Positions 7,861 through 17,303 of a DNA stretch of 64,000 bases are shown piece after piece. Positions within the stretch are counted from its first letter, which is position 1, and each line of letters opens with the position of its first letter. Below the pieces are notes generated by a model. That model was not told the DNA's origin and did not search any database. It saw only the letters and a list, made by a program, of their open reading frames with translations. Both the position numbers and the translations under genes were made by a program. Origin of the DNA: Stackebrandtia albiflava. Its GTDB lineage: Bacteria; Actinomycetota; Actinomycetes; Mycobacteriales; Micromonosporaceae. The stretch is from NCBI RefSeq assembly GCF_007994225.1, contig NZ_VLLL01000011.1:92330-156329 (forward strand), written 5' to 3'.

Positions 7861-7997
7861 TCCCCCATCCTGCCCGGCGGCCCTTCCGCGTGCGTACCGG
7901 GTTTCCCGTGCCCGGCCCCAGGTGCGTCCCCGTTCTCTCCGGCCTCGCACGGCACCCCGGAAACCCCAGCTCAGAGCACGTACAAACCTGCCCGGTG

Positions 7998-8017
7998 AGT
8001 CAGCACCAAGTCAGCAC
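7998..8017. repeat. Two AGTCAGCAC repeats spaced one helical turn apart
   Basis: AGTCAGCAC at 7998-8006 and again at 8009-8017, an 11-bp period. Short direct repeats of this kind flank attachment cores as recombinase arm sites in integrative elements; here they lie about 130 bases inside the islet from the right repeat. Confidence 0.5.
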
Positions 8018-8048
8018 AGGGCCAGGAAACAGGCTGATCCAGCCGGAG

Positions 8049-8098
8049 AAAACAGGAAGGGGCCAGACCCGAAGATCTGACCCCTGAGCTGGTGTTTT
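8049..8098. terminator. Hairpin downstream of ychF
   Basis: AGGGGCCAGA (8058-8067) pairs with TCTGACCCCT (8076-8085) with one mismatch; the flanking AAAACA and TGTTTT extend the symmetry, so either strand has a T-run after the stem. It fits a bidirectional terminator between ychF and the islet. Confidence 0.6.
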
Positions 8099-8139
8099 AC
8101 CGTCTGACCAGCACCTCAGCCGATCACGGCGTCAGCCCG

Positions 8140-9216
<1,077 letters not shown>

Positions 9217-9292
9217 GAAGGTGTCAATCCTCTGGTGTGTGAAGCGCCCCGAACCGGGACAGGTGAACCCGGCGTCGATGGTAGTCCACGGC

Positions 9293-9700
9293 TCACACGG
9301 CGACGACGTGGAGGAAGCCGCCCAGCCCTTTGAAGTCCTCCGGGTTGCGGGTGTAGAGGGGAAGGCCGTGGGCGACCGCGGTCGCGGCGATCTGGAGGTC
9401 GGCCATGCGCTTGCGTGGGCGGCGTCCCATGGCCTCGACCAGAGCCCACAACGAGCCGAACGTGCGCGCCGACTCCACGTCGAACGGGTGGGCGGGAAAC
9501 GTCGACTCCACCCACTGCAGCCGGAGCTGCCGCTGCACCCTGATCATCGGATCCGGGTTGGTGTACAGGCCGGCGCACAGTTCGGCCAACGAGACCGTAC
9601 TGATGGTGAGCTGGTCGGGCAGTTCCGCCTCGACCTCCACGAAGTCGATGACGACGGAGGTGTCCAGCAGTGCCCGCCCGGTGTCCGGCTCACTCGTCAC
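9293..9700 (-). CDS. vapC: PIN-domain toxin, VapC type
   Basis: 135 residues from GTG 9700, overlapping the antitoxin stop by 11 bases. PIN acidic residues are in place: D13 in ALLDTSVVID, E40 in TVSLAELCAG, D101 in RMADLQIAATA, with a further N119/E121 region near the C-terminus. VapC toxins are Mg-dependent site-specific RNases, often acting on tRNA or rRNA. The frame upstream of 9700 is open but would overlap the whole antitoxin gene, so it was not used. Together with the upstream gene this is a type II toxin-antitoxin module. Confidence 0.9.
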   Translation of the reverse strand: MTSEPDTGRALLDTSVVIDFVEVEAELPDQLTISTVSLAELCAGLYTNPDPMIRVQRQLRLQWVESTFPAHPFDVESARTFGSLWALVEAMGRRPRKRMADLQIAATAVAHGLPLYTRNPEDFKGLGGFLHVVAV

Positions 9701-9944
9701 GGAGCACGTCCTGGTCCACCAGCGCGTCCAGTTCCGCGCGGAGTGTGGCGTAATCCATGGCGGGAAGACGGCGGGCACCTCGAAGCGCCTCGTCCTTCTT
9801 GACGAACATCCCACGAGGCAGTGGCCGTAGTTCGGCGACCGGAGTGCCGTTGTTGGCGACGATGAAGGTCTCGCCCGCCGCGACGGCACGGAGGATGGCG
9901 CCGCTCTCGTTACGGAGCTCGCGTTGGTTGATCACACGCGTCAT
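9690..9944 (-). CDS. vapB: Phd/YefM-family antitoxin (VapB partner)
   Basis: 84 residues. MTRVINQRELRNESGAILRAVAAGETFIVANNGTPVAELRPL is the Phd/YefM dimerisation and DNA-binding fold (residues 1-45); the C-terminal tail (DYATLRAELDALVDQDVLRDE) is the usual toxin-wrapping acidic helix. The gene precedes and overlaps the PIN toxin gene, the standard antitoxin-first order, and such operons are autoregulated by the antitoxin-toxin complex binding upstream of this start. Confidence 0.9.
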   Translation of the reverse strand: MTRVINQRELRNESGAILRAVAAGETFIVANNGTPVAELRPLPRGMFVKKDEALRGARRLPAMDYATLRAELDALVDQDVLRDE

Positions 9945-10006
9945 CGTCCCACATTAATCGACTTCGCTACGATGTGCTACGCACTCTGTGTGATCGGGAC
10001 GTGGAA

Positions 10007-10040
10007 CCGCCCGGTCCCCTCGTGGTGGGGAACCGGGCGG
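10007..10040. terminator. Terminator after sdhB
   Basis: CCGCCCGGT (10007-10015) pairs with ACCGGGCGG (10032-10040), with CCCC/GGGG continuing the stem across a one-base bulge. It sits 15 bases past the sdhB stop on the minus strand. Confidence 0.7.
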
Positions 10041-10055
10041 CGGGTGGTGCGGGGG

Positions 10056-10817
10056 TCAGTTCTTGATCTGGTCGCGGCGCAGGATCTTGCGGCCCAGCCA
10101 GACCAGCGGGTCGTACCGGCGGTCCACGACGCGTTCCTTCATCGGGATGATCGCGTTGTCGGTGATCTTGATGTGTTCTGGGCACACCTCGGTGCAGCAC
10201 TTCGTGATGTTGCAGTATCCGAGGCCCTGTTCGGCCTGGGCCAGCTCCTTGCGGTCCTCACGGGCGTCGAGCGGGTGCATGTCCAGCTCGGCGGCCCGGA
10301 TGAACAACCGCGGACCCGAGAACGGCGGCTTGTTCTCCTCGTGGTCGCGAATGACGTGGCAGGTGTTCTGGCACAGGAAGCACTCGATGCACTTGCGGAA
10401 CTCCTGCGACCGCTCCACGTCGACCTGCTGCATCCGGTACTCGCCGGGCTTCAGGTCGGCGGGTGGCGCGAAGGCGGGCATCGCCCGGGCCTTCTCGTAG
10501 TTGTACGAGACGTCCGTGACCAGGTCACGCACCACGGGGAAGGTGCGCAGCGGGGTGACGGTGATCGTCTCGTCGGCCGTGAAGGTGCTCATCCGGGTCA
10601 TGCACAGCAGCCGGGGCTTGCCGTTGATCTCCGCCGAACAGGAGCCGCACTTGCCGGCCTTACAGTTCCACCGCACGGCCAGGTCGGGTGCCTGGGTGGC
10701 CTGGAGCCGGTGGATGATGTCGAGGACGACCTCGCCCTCGTTCACCTCGACGTCGAAGTCGGTCAGCTCGCCGCCCTCGTCGTCACCGCGCCAGACGCGG
10801 AAATGCCGTGTGGTCAT
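10056..10817 (-). CDS. sdhB: Succinate dehydrogenase iron-sulfur subunit
   Basis: 253 residues. The N-terminal plant-type [2Fe-2S] site is CKAGKCGSCSAEINGKPRLLC; the C-terminal part carries CIECFLCQNTCHVI and CCTEVCPEHI for the [4Fe-4S] and [3Fe-4S] clusters. It passes electrons from the flavin of SdhA to the membrane quinone site. ATG 10817 overlaps the SdhA stop by four bases (ATGA), so translation is coupled. The partner genes and sequence style match the mycobacterial Sdh1 (Rv0247c-0249c) type. Confidence 0.95.
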   Translation of the reverse strand: MTTRHFRVWRGDDEGGELTDFDVEVNEGEVVLDIIHRLQATQAPDLAVRWNCKAGKCGSCSAEINGKPRLLCMTRMSTFTADETITVTPLRTFPVVRDLVTDVSYNYEKARAMPAFAPPADLKPGEYRMQQVDVERSQEFRKCIECFLCQNTCHVIRDHEENKPPFSGPRLFIRAAELDMHPLDAREDRKELAQAEQGLGYCNITKCCTEVCPEHIKITDNAIIPMKERVVDRRYDPLVWLGRKILRRDQIKN

Positions 10818-12910
10818 GCCTTGTCACCGTTCCCATCGTCCGTCTTCGTCGTTGCGTCACCGGTGGTGGCGGTGGCGTCGTCCACCGCGTCGCCGTCGGG
10901 GGTGTCGGCGTCGGCGGTGGGAGGGTGTTCGCTCGCGCTCACCATGCCGACCGCTTCGGATTCGGTCTCCGCCGGTGCGCTACCGGACTCGTCGCCGCCG
11001 GTGGCCTCACCACCGCCGCCGATACGGTCGAAGTCGGCCAGTTCGGCCTCGGTGAGGTACTTGGCCAGTTCGGAGCGGTCGAACAGCGACAGCAGTTCGT
11101 CGGGCATCGTCGGCAGCGGCTGGCGCTTCAGGACGACGCCGTTCTCCCCGAGGCTGCAGATCAGGTTGACCTTGCGCCAGTTCGGGTCCATGCCGGGGTT
11201 GTCCTCGCGGGTGTGCCCGCCCCGGGACTCGGACCGTTCGAGTGCGGCCTTGGCGATGCACTCCGACACGGTGAGCATGTTGCGCAGGTCCATGGCCAGG
11301 TGCCAGCCGGGGTTGTACCTGCGGCCACCGGAGGCCTTGACGTTGGCGGCCCGCTTCCGCAGTTCGGCGAGCCTGGTGAGCGCCTCCTCCAGTTCCCCGG
11401 CACGCCGGATGATGCCGACCAGGTCGTTCATCACCTGTTGCAGGTCGTGCTGCAGCGTGTAGGGGTTCTCTGCGCCCTCCTCGGGCTGCTCGGTGAGCAG
11501 GTCGAGGGCCGCGGTGGAGGCCGCGGCGACGTCGGCGTCGGTGGTCCTGGGGCGTTCGCTCAGCCCGTCGACGTAGGCGGCGGCGTACTCACCGGCGCGT
11601 TTGCCGAACACCAGCAGGTCCGACAGCGAGTTGCCACCCAGCCGGTTGGAGCCGTGCATACCGCCGGAGACCTCGCCGGCGGCGAACAGGCCGGGCACCT
11701 TCGACTGCTGGGATTCCGGATCGACCTCGATCCCGCCCATCACGTAGTGACAGGTCGGTCCGACCTCCATCGGCTCCTTCGTGATGTCCACATCGGCCAG
11801 TTCCTTGAACTGGTGGTGCATGGACGGCAGCCGCTTGATGATCTCCTCGGCCTTCATCCGGGTGGACACGTCGAGGAAGACGCCGCCGTGGGGGGAGCCG
11901 CGGCCCGCCTTCACCTCGGAGTTGATGGCGCGGGCGACCTCGTCGCGGGGGAGCAGTTCCGGGGGGCGCTTGTTGTTGTCGGGGTCGGTGTACCAGCGGT
12001 CGCCCTCCTCCTCGGTGGTGGCGTACTGGCTCTTGAACACCTCGGGGATGTAGTCGAACATGAAGCGGCGGCCCTCGCTGTTGCGGAGGACGCCGCCGTC
12101 GCCGCGCACCGACTCGGTGACCAGGATGCCCTTGACCGAGGGCGGCCACACCATCCCGGTCGGGTGGAACTGGACGAACTCCATGTTGACCAGGGTCGCG
12201 CCGGCCCGCATGGCCAGGGCGTGGCCGTCGCCGGTGTACTCCCAGGAGTTGGAGGTGACCTTGAAGCTCTTGCCGATGCCGCCGGTGGCCAGTACGACCG
12301 CGGGGGCCTCGAACAGGACGAACCTGCCGGTGTCGCGGTAGTAGCCGAGCGCTCCGGCGATGCGGCCCTCCGACATCAGCAGTTCCACGATCGTGGTCTC
12401 GGCGAAGATCTTCAGCTTCGACTCGTAACTGCCGACGTTGTTCTTGTCGTCCTGTTGCAGGGACACGATCTTCTGCTGCAGCGTCCGGATCATCTCCAGG
12501 CCGGTGCGGTCGCCGACGTGCGCGAGCCGGGGGTACTCGTGTCCCCCGAAGTTGCGTTGGCTGATCCGGCCGTCCTTGGTGCGGTCGAACAGCGCGCCGT
12601 AGGTCTCCAGCTCCCAGATGCGGTCGGGCGCCTCCTTCGCGTGCAGTTCCGCCATCCGGTAGTGGTTGAGGAACTTGCCGCCTCGGATGGTGTCGCGGAA
12701 GTGCACCATCCAGTTGTCGCGGGAGTTGACGTTCCCCAACGCGGCGGCGGCGCCGCCCTCGGCCATGACGGTGTGCGCCTTGCCGAACAGCGACTTGGAG
12801 ATGATGGCGGTCTTCTTGCCGGCCGACCGTGCCTCGATGGCGGCGCGCAGCCCGGCGCCGCCGGCGCCGATGACCAGGACGTCGAAGGAGTGCCGTTCTA
12901 TTTCGGACAT
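10814..12910 (-). CDS. sdhA: Succinate dehydrogenase flavoprotein subunit with acidic C-terminal tail
   Basis: 698 residues from ATG 12910 (MSEIERHSFDVLVIG), with GGAG before it; the frame continues upstream only as a shadow of sdhC. FAD-binding Rossmann motif VIGAGGAGLRAAIEA; the FAD-linking histidine region KSLFGKAHTVMAEGG; substrate-site segments FVQFHPTGM and TCHYVMGGIEV; capping-domain NRLGGNSLSDLLVFG. It oxidises succinate to fumarate. Conserved homology appears to end near DFDRIGGGG; the last 64 residues are a low-complexity Asp/Thr/Ala/Glu tail not expected in SdhA. Second gene of sdhCAB. Confidence 0.95.
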   Translation of the reverse strand: MSEIERHSFDVLVIGAGGAGLRAAIEARSAGKKTAIISKSLFGKAHTVMAEGGAAAALGNVNSRDNWMVHFRDTIRGGKFLNHYRMAELHAKEAPDRIWELETYGALFDRTKDGRISQRNFGGHEYPRLAHVGDRTGLEMIRTLQQKIVSLQQDDKNNVGSYESKLKIFAETTIVELLMSEGRIAGALGYYRDTGRFVLFEAPAVVLATGGIGKSFKVTSNSWEYTGDGHALAMRAGATLVNMEFVQFHPTGMVWPPSVKGILVTESVRGDGGVLRNSEGRRFMFDYIPEVFKSQYATTEEEGDRWYTDPDNNKRPPELLPRDEVARAINSEVKAGRGSPHGGVFLDVSTRMKAEEIIKRLPSMHHQFKELADVDITKEPMEVGPTCHYVMGGIEVDPESQQSKVPGLFAAGEVSGGMHGSNRLGGNSLSDLLVFGKRAGEYAAAYVDGLSERPRTTDADVAAASTAALDLLTEQPEEGAENPYTLQHDLQQVMNDLVGIIRRAGELEEALTRLAELRKRAANVKASGGRRYNPGWHLAMDLRNMLTVSECIAKAALERSESRGGHTREDNPGMDPNWRKVNLICSLGENGVVLKRQPLPTMPDELLSLFDRSELAKYLTEAELADFDRIGGGGEATGGDESGSAPAETESEAVGMVSASEHPPTADADTPDGDAVDDATATTGDATTKTDDGNGDKA

Positions 12911-12921
12911 AGGTGTCACTC

Positions 12922-13725
12922 CTAGTTGATGAACCGGATGTCGTGGAACCAGCCTGCGGCCAGCGACATCACGTAGAAGTCGGTCAGGGCGAGCGAGGCC
13001 AGCGTCAGCCAGGCGAACAGCATGTGCCGGGTGTTGAGCTTGGAGGAGAACGTCCACAGCCGGTACCGGATCGGGTGCTTGGAGAAGTGCCGCATCCGGC
13101 CGCCCATGATGTGACGGCAGGAGTGGCAGCCGAGCGTGTAGCACCACAGCAGCACGACGTTGGCCCACAGGATGACGTTGCCCAGTCCGAGCGCGAACGA
13201 GCCCTGGTCGTTCCACATGGCCAGGACGGCGTCCCAGGTGTTGATGGCCGAGATGACGAACGCCAGGTAGAAGGTCCAGCGGTGGGCGTTCTGGAAGATG
13301 AGCGGGAAACGGGTCTCGCCGCTGTACTTCCCGTGACCGTCGGGCACCGCGCACGCCGGGGGCGACAGCCAGAACGACCGGTAGTAGGCGCGCCGGTAGT
13401 AGTAGCAGGTGAGCCGGAACAGCAGCAGGAACGGCAGGCTGAGGGCGGCGTAGGGGATCAGCGGGTGGTCGGGCAGGAAGCGGCCGAAGTGGGCGGCTTC
13501 GGGGACACAGCCCAGGGACACACACGGTGAGTAGAACGGGGTCAGGTAGTTGTAGGCCGGGACCCAGTAGTCGGTCTGCATGAAGACCCGGACCGTGGCG
13601 TACACGACCCAGGCGGAGAGGCCCGCGAAGGTGAGCAGCGGCGCGAGCCACCATCTGTCGGTCCGCAGGGTGCGTTCCGCGATCGCGGCCCGCGGGCGCC
13701 CCGGTGGCGCCGAAGTGGAAGTCAT
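12922..13725 (-). CDS. sdhC: Succinate dehydrogenase membrane anchor subunit (Sdh1 type)
   Basis: 267 residues with about five membrane segments (for example around residues 27-48, 90-107, 152-170, 182-200 and 237-255). Like the mycobacterial Rv0249c protein it is a single long anchor, not a separate SdhC/SdhD pair. It carries conserved cysteines and histidines in CVSLGCVPEAAH and TLGCHSCRHIMGGRMRHFSKH, which may bind cofactors as in Sdh1-type (type F) enzymes; this is inference. First gene of the operon; the sdhA start is 11 bases downstream. Confidence 0.88.
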   Translation of the reverse strand: MTSTSAPPGRPRAAIAERTLRTDRWWLAPLLTFAGLSAWVVYATVRVFMQTDYWVPAYNYLTPFYSPCVSLGCVPEAAHFGRFLPDHPLIPYAALSLPFLLLFRLTCYYYRRAYYRSFWLSPPACAVPDGHGKYSGETRFPLIFQNAHRWTFYLAFVISAINTWDAVLAMWNDQGSFALGLGNVILWANVVLLWCYTLGCHSCRHIMGGRMRHFSKHPIRYRLWTFSSKLNTRHMLFAWLTLASLALTDFYVMSLAAGWFHDIRFIN

Positions 13726-13791
13726 CCTGTTGCGCTCCCTTGCGCGATATCGGTGAGCACCAAGTACAACGCTGGCGATCGATTCGACTCG

Positions 13792-13800
13792 CTTGACAAG
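13792..13800. promoter_or_regulatory. CTTGWCAAG motif, copy 1
   Basis: CTTGACAAG, followed by TCCGGC. 67 bases upstream of sdhC and 593 bases upstream of the operon-1 binding protein. Shares the 9-bp near-palindrome with copies at 14203, 20588 and 20862. Confidence 0.4.
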
Positions 13801-14202
13801 TCCGGCATATCGGCGTGCGCGTCACAGTGGGCTCGCTGGATTACTGCGGCCCGCAGGATACCGCGCGCCACAGTGAGCGGAATCATGCCCCGCCGGGGGG
13901 CCGGGGGCGGCGCTTGGGACTCCGGTCACACGCGGGCCGGTCATCCACCGTGACGACGGTTCTCCGGCGGTTACCGCCCTTCGCACATTAAGGCCCCATA
14001 TCACACGGCTCTTGACAATTAGTAGGACTAAGTAGTGGGCCGATTTGACAATTCGGAATGGTGCTACCGGAGTCGCCGTCTCCAATCCCGGGCCGTTATG
14101 CACGCCTTGTCCGGATATGCGCGTGACGACATCCACTTTCAGTGGTGGGTCGGTTCCCCAAAGTCGTGATGCGAGACACAGTGAGGCGGCTCACCTGTCC
14201 AT

Positions 14203-14211
14203 CTTGTCAAG
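14203..14211. promoter_or_regulatory. CTTGWCAAG motif, copy 2
   Basis: CTTGTCAAG followed by TCAGGAC, 182 bases upstream of the first binding-protein gene. Could be an operator or a -35-like element. Confidence 0.4.
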
Positions 14212-14392
14212 TCAGGACGGCTGTTAATTGGCTGAATCGTTATCGTTCGGTGCATTTTTCGCGGCTTCAATCGCCGAATCGTGGGCTAGCTTTTCCGGCA
14301 CGTGGCCCGAGACGGTGTCCTCACCCTTGGCCGACGGGGCGATTTCGCCTGGCGGGCTCGGTTCAGCCATGGGAACTACAACCGATGGAGAC

Positions 14393-16036
14393 ATGACGGT
14401 GCGCAACAACAGACGCGTCATCACCGCCATCTCCGCCTTGGCCCTGACCGGTGTCGGTCTGGCAGCCTGTGGCGGCGGCGACGGTGGAAGCGGCAGCGGC
14501 AGCGGCAGCGACGGCACGCTGCGGCTCGGCCTGGGGGAGCCGCAGAACCTGATCCCGGCCAACATCCAGGAGACCGAGGGCGGCGAGATCGCCGACCGCC
14601 TCTACGCCGGCCTGTACACCTACGACATGGAGGGCAACCTCGCCCCGGTCCTCGCCGACGGCGTGCCCACCACCGAGGACAACAAGGTCTGGACGATCAA
14701 GCTCCAGGAGGGCTTCACCTTCCAGAACGGTGAGGAGATCACCGCCGAGACCTTCGTGAAGTCGTGGAACTACACCGTCTACGGCGAGAACGCCAACTAC
14801 GGTGCCGGTTTCTTCAAGCAGATCGACGGCTGGGCCGAGATGCAGTTGGGTGAAGACCCCGACGGCGACGGCCCCGAAGAGGCCGCCAAGCCCGAGGCCA
14901 CCGAGCTGTCCGGTGTCAAGGCCGTGGACCCGTTGACCCTCGAGGTCACCCTCGCGGAACCGTGGGTCGGCTTCCCCGTCACCCTGGGATACACCGCGTT
15001 CATGCCGATGGCGGACGAGTGCCTGGCCGACATCGACGCCTGCAACGAGACCCCGATCGGCAACGGCCCCTACAAGATCGACGGCAAGTGGAACCACAAC
15101 TCCTCCATCCACATGGAGAAGTGGGCCGACTACAAGGGCACCCAGCCGTCCATCGAGCGGATCGAGTACAAGATCTACACCGGTGACGCCACCGCGTGGC
15201 CGGACTTCGAGGCCGGCAAGATCGACATCGCCGCACCGGGCGCCGAGGAGTACGAGGTCGCCAAGGCCGAGTACGGCGACGCGATGCGCGAAGAGGAGAC
15301 CGGCCAGACCTGGGGCCTGGGCTTCCCCGTCTACGACGAGAAGTTCAGCGACCCGAACGTGCGCAAGGCGTTCTCGATGGCGATCGACCGTCAGGGCTAC
15401 ATCGACGGCCTCTTCCAGGGCCGTTACACCGTGGCGAACTCCTACACCCCGGCCGTGATCCCGGGTTACCTGGAGGGCACCTGCGGCGAGGCGTGCACCT
15501 TCGACCCGGAGGCCGCCAAGCAGCTGCTGGCCGACACCGACTTCCCGATGGACCAGCCGGTCGAGCTGTGGGTCAACTCCGGCCCCGGTGAGGACTACCT
15601 GAAGGTGCTGGGCGACCAGCTCGCCGCCAACCTGGGCATCACCTACGAGCTGAAGACCCTGGAGTGGCCGGACTTCCTCGGCAAGAAGGACGGCCACGAG
15701 CTGACCGGCCCCTTCCTGACCGGTTGGTCGCCCGACTACCCGCTGAACCAGAACTACCTGGAGCCGCTGTACGGCAACGGCCCCGACGGCAACGACTTCG
15801 GCTTCCACGGTGAGGAGTTCGAGCAGCTGCTGGCCGAGGGCAACCGCGCCGAGACGCTGTCCGACGCGATGACCAAGTACCAGGAGGCCGAGAAGGTGCT
15901 GGCGGCCGATCTGCCGGTCGCGCCGATCTGGGTCACCCGGACCGCCACGGTCATCGGCGAGAACGTCGACCCGGACTCGTTCCAGCGCAACCCGATCCTG
16001 GGCACGATCGACATCAACTCGCTGAAGTTGCTGTAG
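14393..16036 (+). CDS. Peptide ABC transporter substrate-binding lipoprotein (operon 1)
   Basis: 547 residues from ATG 14393, chosen because a GGAG site lies 5-6 bases upstream and the lipobox then falls correctly (LTGVGLAAC, Cys26). A Gly/Ser linker follows the lipid-anchored cysteine, then the SBP family 5 fold (DppA/OppA type): LRLGLGEPQNLIPAN, the KVWTIKLQEGFTFQNGEEITAETFVKSWNY signature region, and GNGPYKIDGKW. It captures peptides outside the membrane for the permease encoded next. First gene of a five-gene operon. It is followed by a strong hairpin that may favour its expression over the membrane subunits. Paired cysteines (GTCGEACTF; ECLADIDAC) suggest surface disulfides. Confidence 0.93.
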   Translation: MTVRNNRRVITAISALALTGVGLAACGGGDGGSGSGSGSDGTLRLGLGEPQNLIPANIQETEGGEIADRLYAGLYTYDMEGNLAPVLADGVPTTEDNKVWTIKLQEGFTFQNGEEITAETFVKSWNYTVYGENANYGAGFFKQIDGWAEMQLGEDPDGDGPEEAAKPEATELSGVKAVDPLTLEVTLAEPWVGFPVTLGYTAFMPMADECLADIDACNETPIGNGPYKIDGKWNHNSSIHMEKWADYKGTQPSIERIEYKIYTGDATAWPDFEAGKIDIAAPGAEEYEVAKAEYGDAMREEETGQTWGLGFPVYDEKFSDPNVRKAFSMAIDRQGYIDGLFQGRYTVANSYTPAVIPGYLEGTCGEACTFDPEAAKQLLADTDFPMDQPVELWVNSGPGEDYLKVLGDQLAANLGITYELKTLEWPDFLGKKDGHELTGPFLTGWSPDYPLNQNYLEPLYGNGPDGNDFGFHGEEFEQLLAEGNRAETLSDAMTKYQEAEKVLAADLPVAPIWVTRTATVIGENVDPDSFQRNPILGTIDINSLKLL

Positions 16037-16042
16037 TGCTCA

Positions 16043-16078
16043 GGTCCGTGCGGCCGGCACACGCCGGCCGCACGGACC
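16043..16078 (+). terminator. Intercistronic hairpin after binding-protein gene 1
   Basis: GGTCCGTGCGGCCGG (16043-16057) pairs perfectly with 16064-16078 around a 6-base loop, 6 bases after the stop. No T-run, so it is more likely a partial terminator or 3'-end stabiliser inside the operon. Confidence 0.7.
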
Positions 16079-16298
16079 ACACGTCGTCCACTACTCGACG
16101 GCGTCCGTCGGGGGGCGGTCGCGGCATCGGCCGCCCCCACCAAACACACCACCCCGATCCGGTGTCGTCCACACCGGACCGGACGCGGCGACTCCGCCGC
16201 ACCGGCGCCGCGGACGCGCGGCACGAGCCGACAACCGATGACCGAGACGTACCTAAGAGGGGATCCGGTGTCCGACAACGACCGGGAGGAGGGCGACC

Positions 16299-17303
16299 GT
16301 GGGGCGTTATGTGATCCGGCGCCTGCTGCAAGCGGTGCTCACGCTGTTCTTCGTGCTCTTCCTGCTCCACTACCTGCTGTCGCTGGCCATCCAGGTCAAC
16401 GGGAACCCCGCCCGCACCTTCTTCGGCGACAAGCCCGCCACCCCGGAGCAGATCGCCGCCGTCGAGGCCAAGTTCGGCACCGACGACCCCTGCCTCGACC
16501 GGCTCGGCGACCCGTGCCTGGGGATGTTCCAGCAGCGGATGGCCGACTGGATGACCCTCGACTTCGGCACCAACTTCGACGGTTACGCGGTGACCGACGA
16601 GATCGTCCGCGCCGTGCCGCCCACCCTGATCCTGTTCGCGATCAGCACCAGCGTGTGGGTGCTGTTCGGCGTGACGACCGGCGTGCTCGCCGCGATGAAA
16701 CGCGGCAGGTTCTTCGACTACCTGGTGCGCGCCGGCACCACGTTCACCGTCGCGGTCCCGACGTTCCTGCTGCTGGTCATCACACAGCAACTCGTCGGCG
16801 TCTCCCTCGGCAACTGGGCACGCGACACCTTCGGGCGCGAGAGTGTGCTGGGGATCGTCTTCCAGCCCTCCTACGACGACCGATATCCCTTCCTCTCACT
16901 CCTGGTACCGGGCATCCTGTTGGGCGCCTTCGGCATCGCCGGGATCACCCGGCTGTCCCGCACCAGCATGCTGGAGAACCTGCGCGCCGACTTCGTCCGC
17001 ACCGCCAAGGCGAAGGGCCTGACCTCTCGGCGGGTGACCATCGTGCACACCCTGCGGAACTCGCTCATCCCGGTGATCACACTGGTCGGCTTCACGCTGG
17101 CCGACGCCCTGGGCGGCACCGTCATCACCGAGGGCATCTACAGCATCCCGGGCATGGGCGGCCTGGCGTACAACGCCACCCGGGAGAACGACCTGCCCGT
17201 GGTGATCGCGATCGTGGCGATCCTGTCGGTCTGCTTCATGGTCGTCACCCTGCTCATCGACCTGCTGTACGCCGTGCTCGACCCGAGGATCCGCTATGAG
17301 TAG
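16299..17303 (+). CDS. Peptide ABC transporter permease, OppB/DppB type (operon 1)
   Basis: 334 residues from GTG 16299, preceded by GGAGGGCGACC. N-terminus MGRYVIRRLLQAVLTLFFVLFLLHYLLSL is the usual first membrane segment; six segments in all. The EAA loop that contacts the ATPase is RTAKAKGLTSRRVTIVHTLRNSLIPVI. Between segments 1 and 2 it has a long external loop with paired cysteines (DDPCLDRLGDPCLG), not typical of enterobacterial OppB. Overlaps the next permease gene by 8 bases. Confidence 0.93.
   Translation: MGRYVIRRLLQAVLTLFFVLFLLHYLLSLAIQVNGNPARTFFGDKPATPEQIAAVEAKFGTDDPCLDRLGDPCLGMFQQRMADWMTLDFGTNFDGYAVTDEIVRAVPPTLILFAISTSVWVLFGVTTGVLAAMKRGRFFDYLVRAGTTFTVAVPTFLLLVITQQLVGVSLGNWARDTFGRESVLGIVFQPSYDDRYPFLSLLVPGILLGAFGIAGITRLSRTSMLENLRADFVRTAKAKGLTSRRVTIVHTLRNSLIPVITLVGFTLADALGGTVITEGIYSIPGMGGLAYNATRENDLPVVIAIVAILSVCFMVVTLLIDLLYAVLDPRIRYE

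Larger units (their letters stand above)
13726..14392. other. Divergent intergenic region sdhC / peptide transporter operon 1
   Basis: 667 bases without a credible gene. It contains CTTGACAAG (13792-13800), an isolated TTGACA (14012-14017) with AT-rich sequence after it, and CTTGTCAAG (14203-14211). A frame open from 14228 into the binding-protein gene lacks a ribosome-binding site and would bury the lipoprotein signal, so it is treated as leader. Promoters for both divergent operons must lie here. Confidence 0.6.

Noticed and set aside
10808..12925. 705-codon plus-strand frame opposite sdhA
   Set aside because: His/Val/Gly-rich shadow of sdhA; the real gene is the minus-strand flavoprotein.
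14228..14392. N-terminal extension of the operon-1 binding protein
   Set aside because: Would place the lipoprotein signal about 80 residues inside the protein; ATG 14393 has a GGAG site and a correct lipobox.
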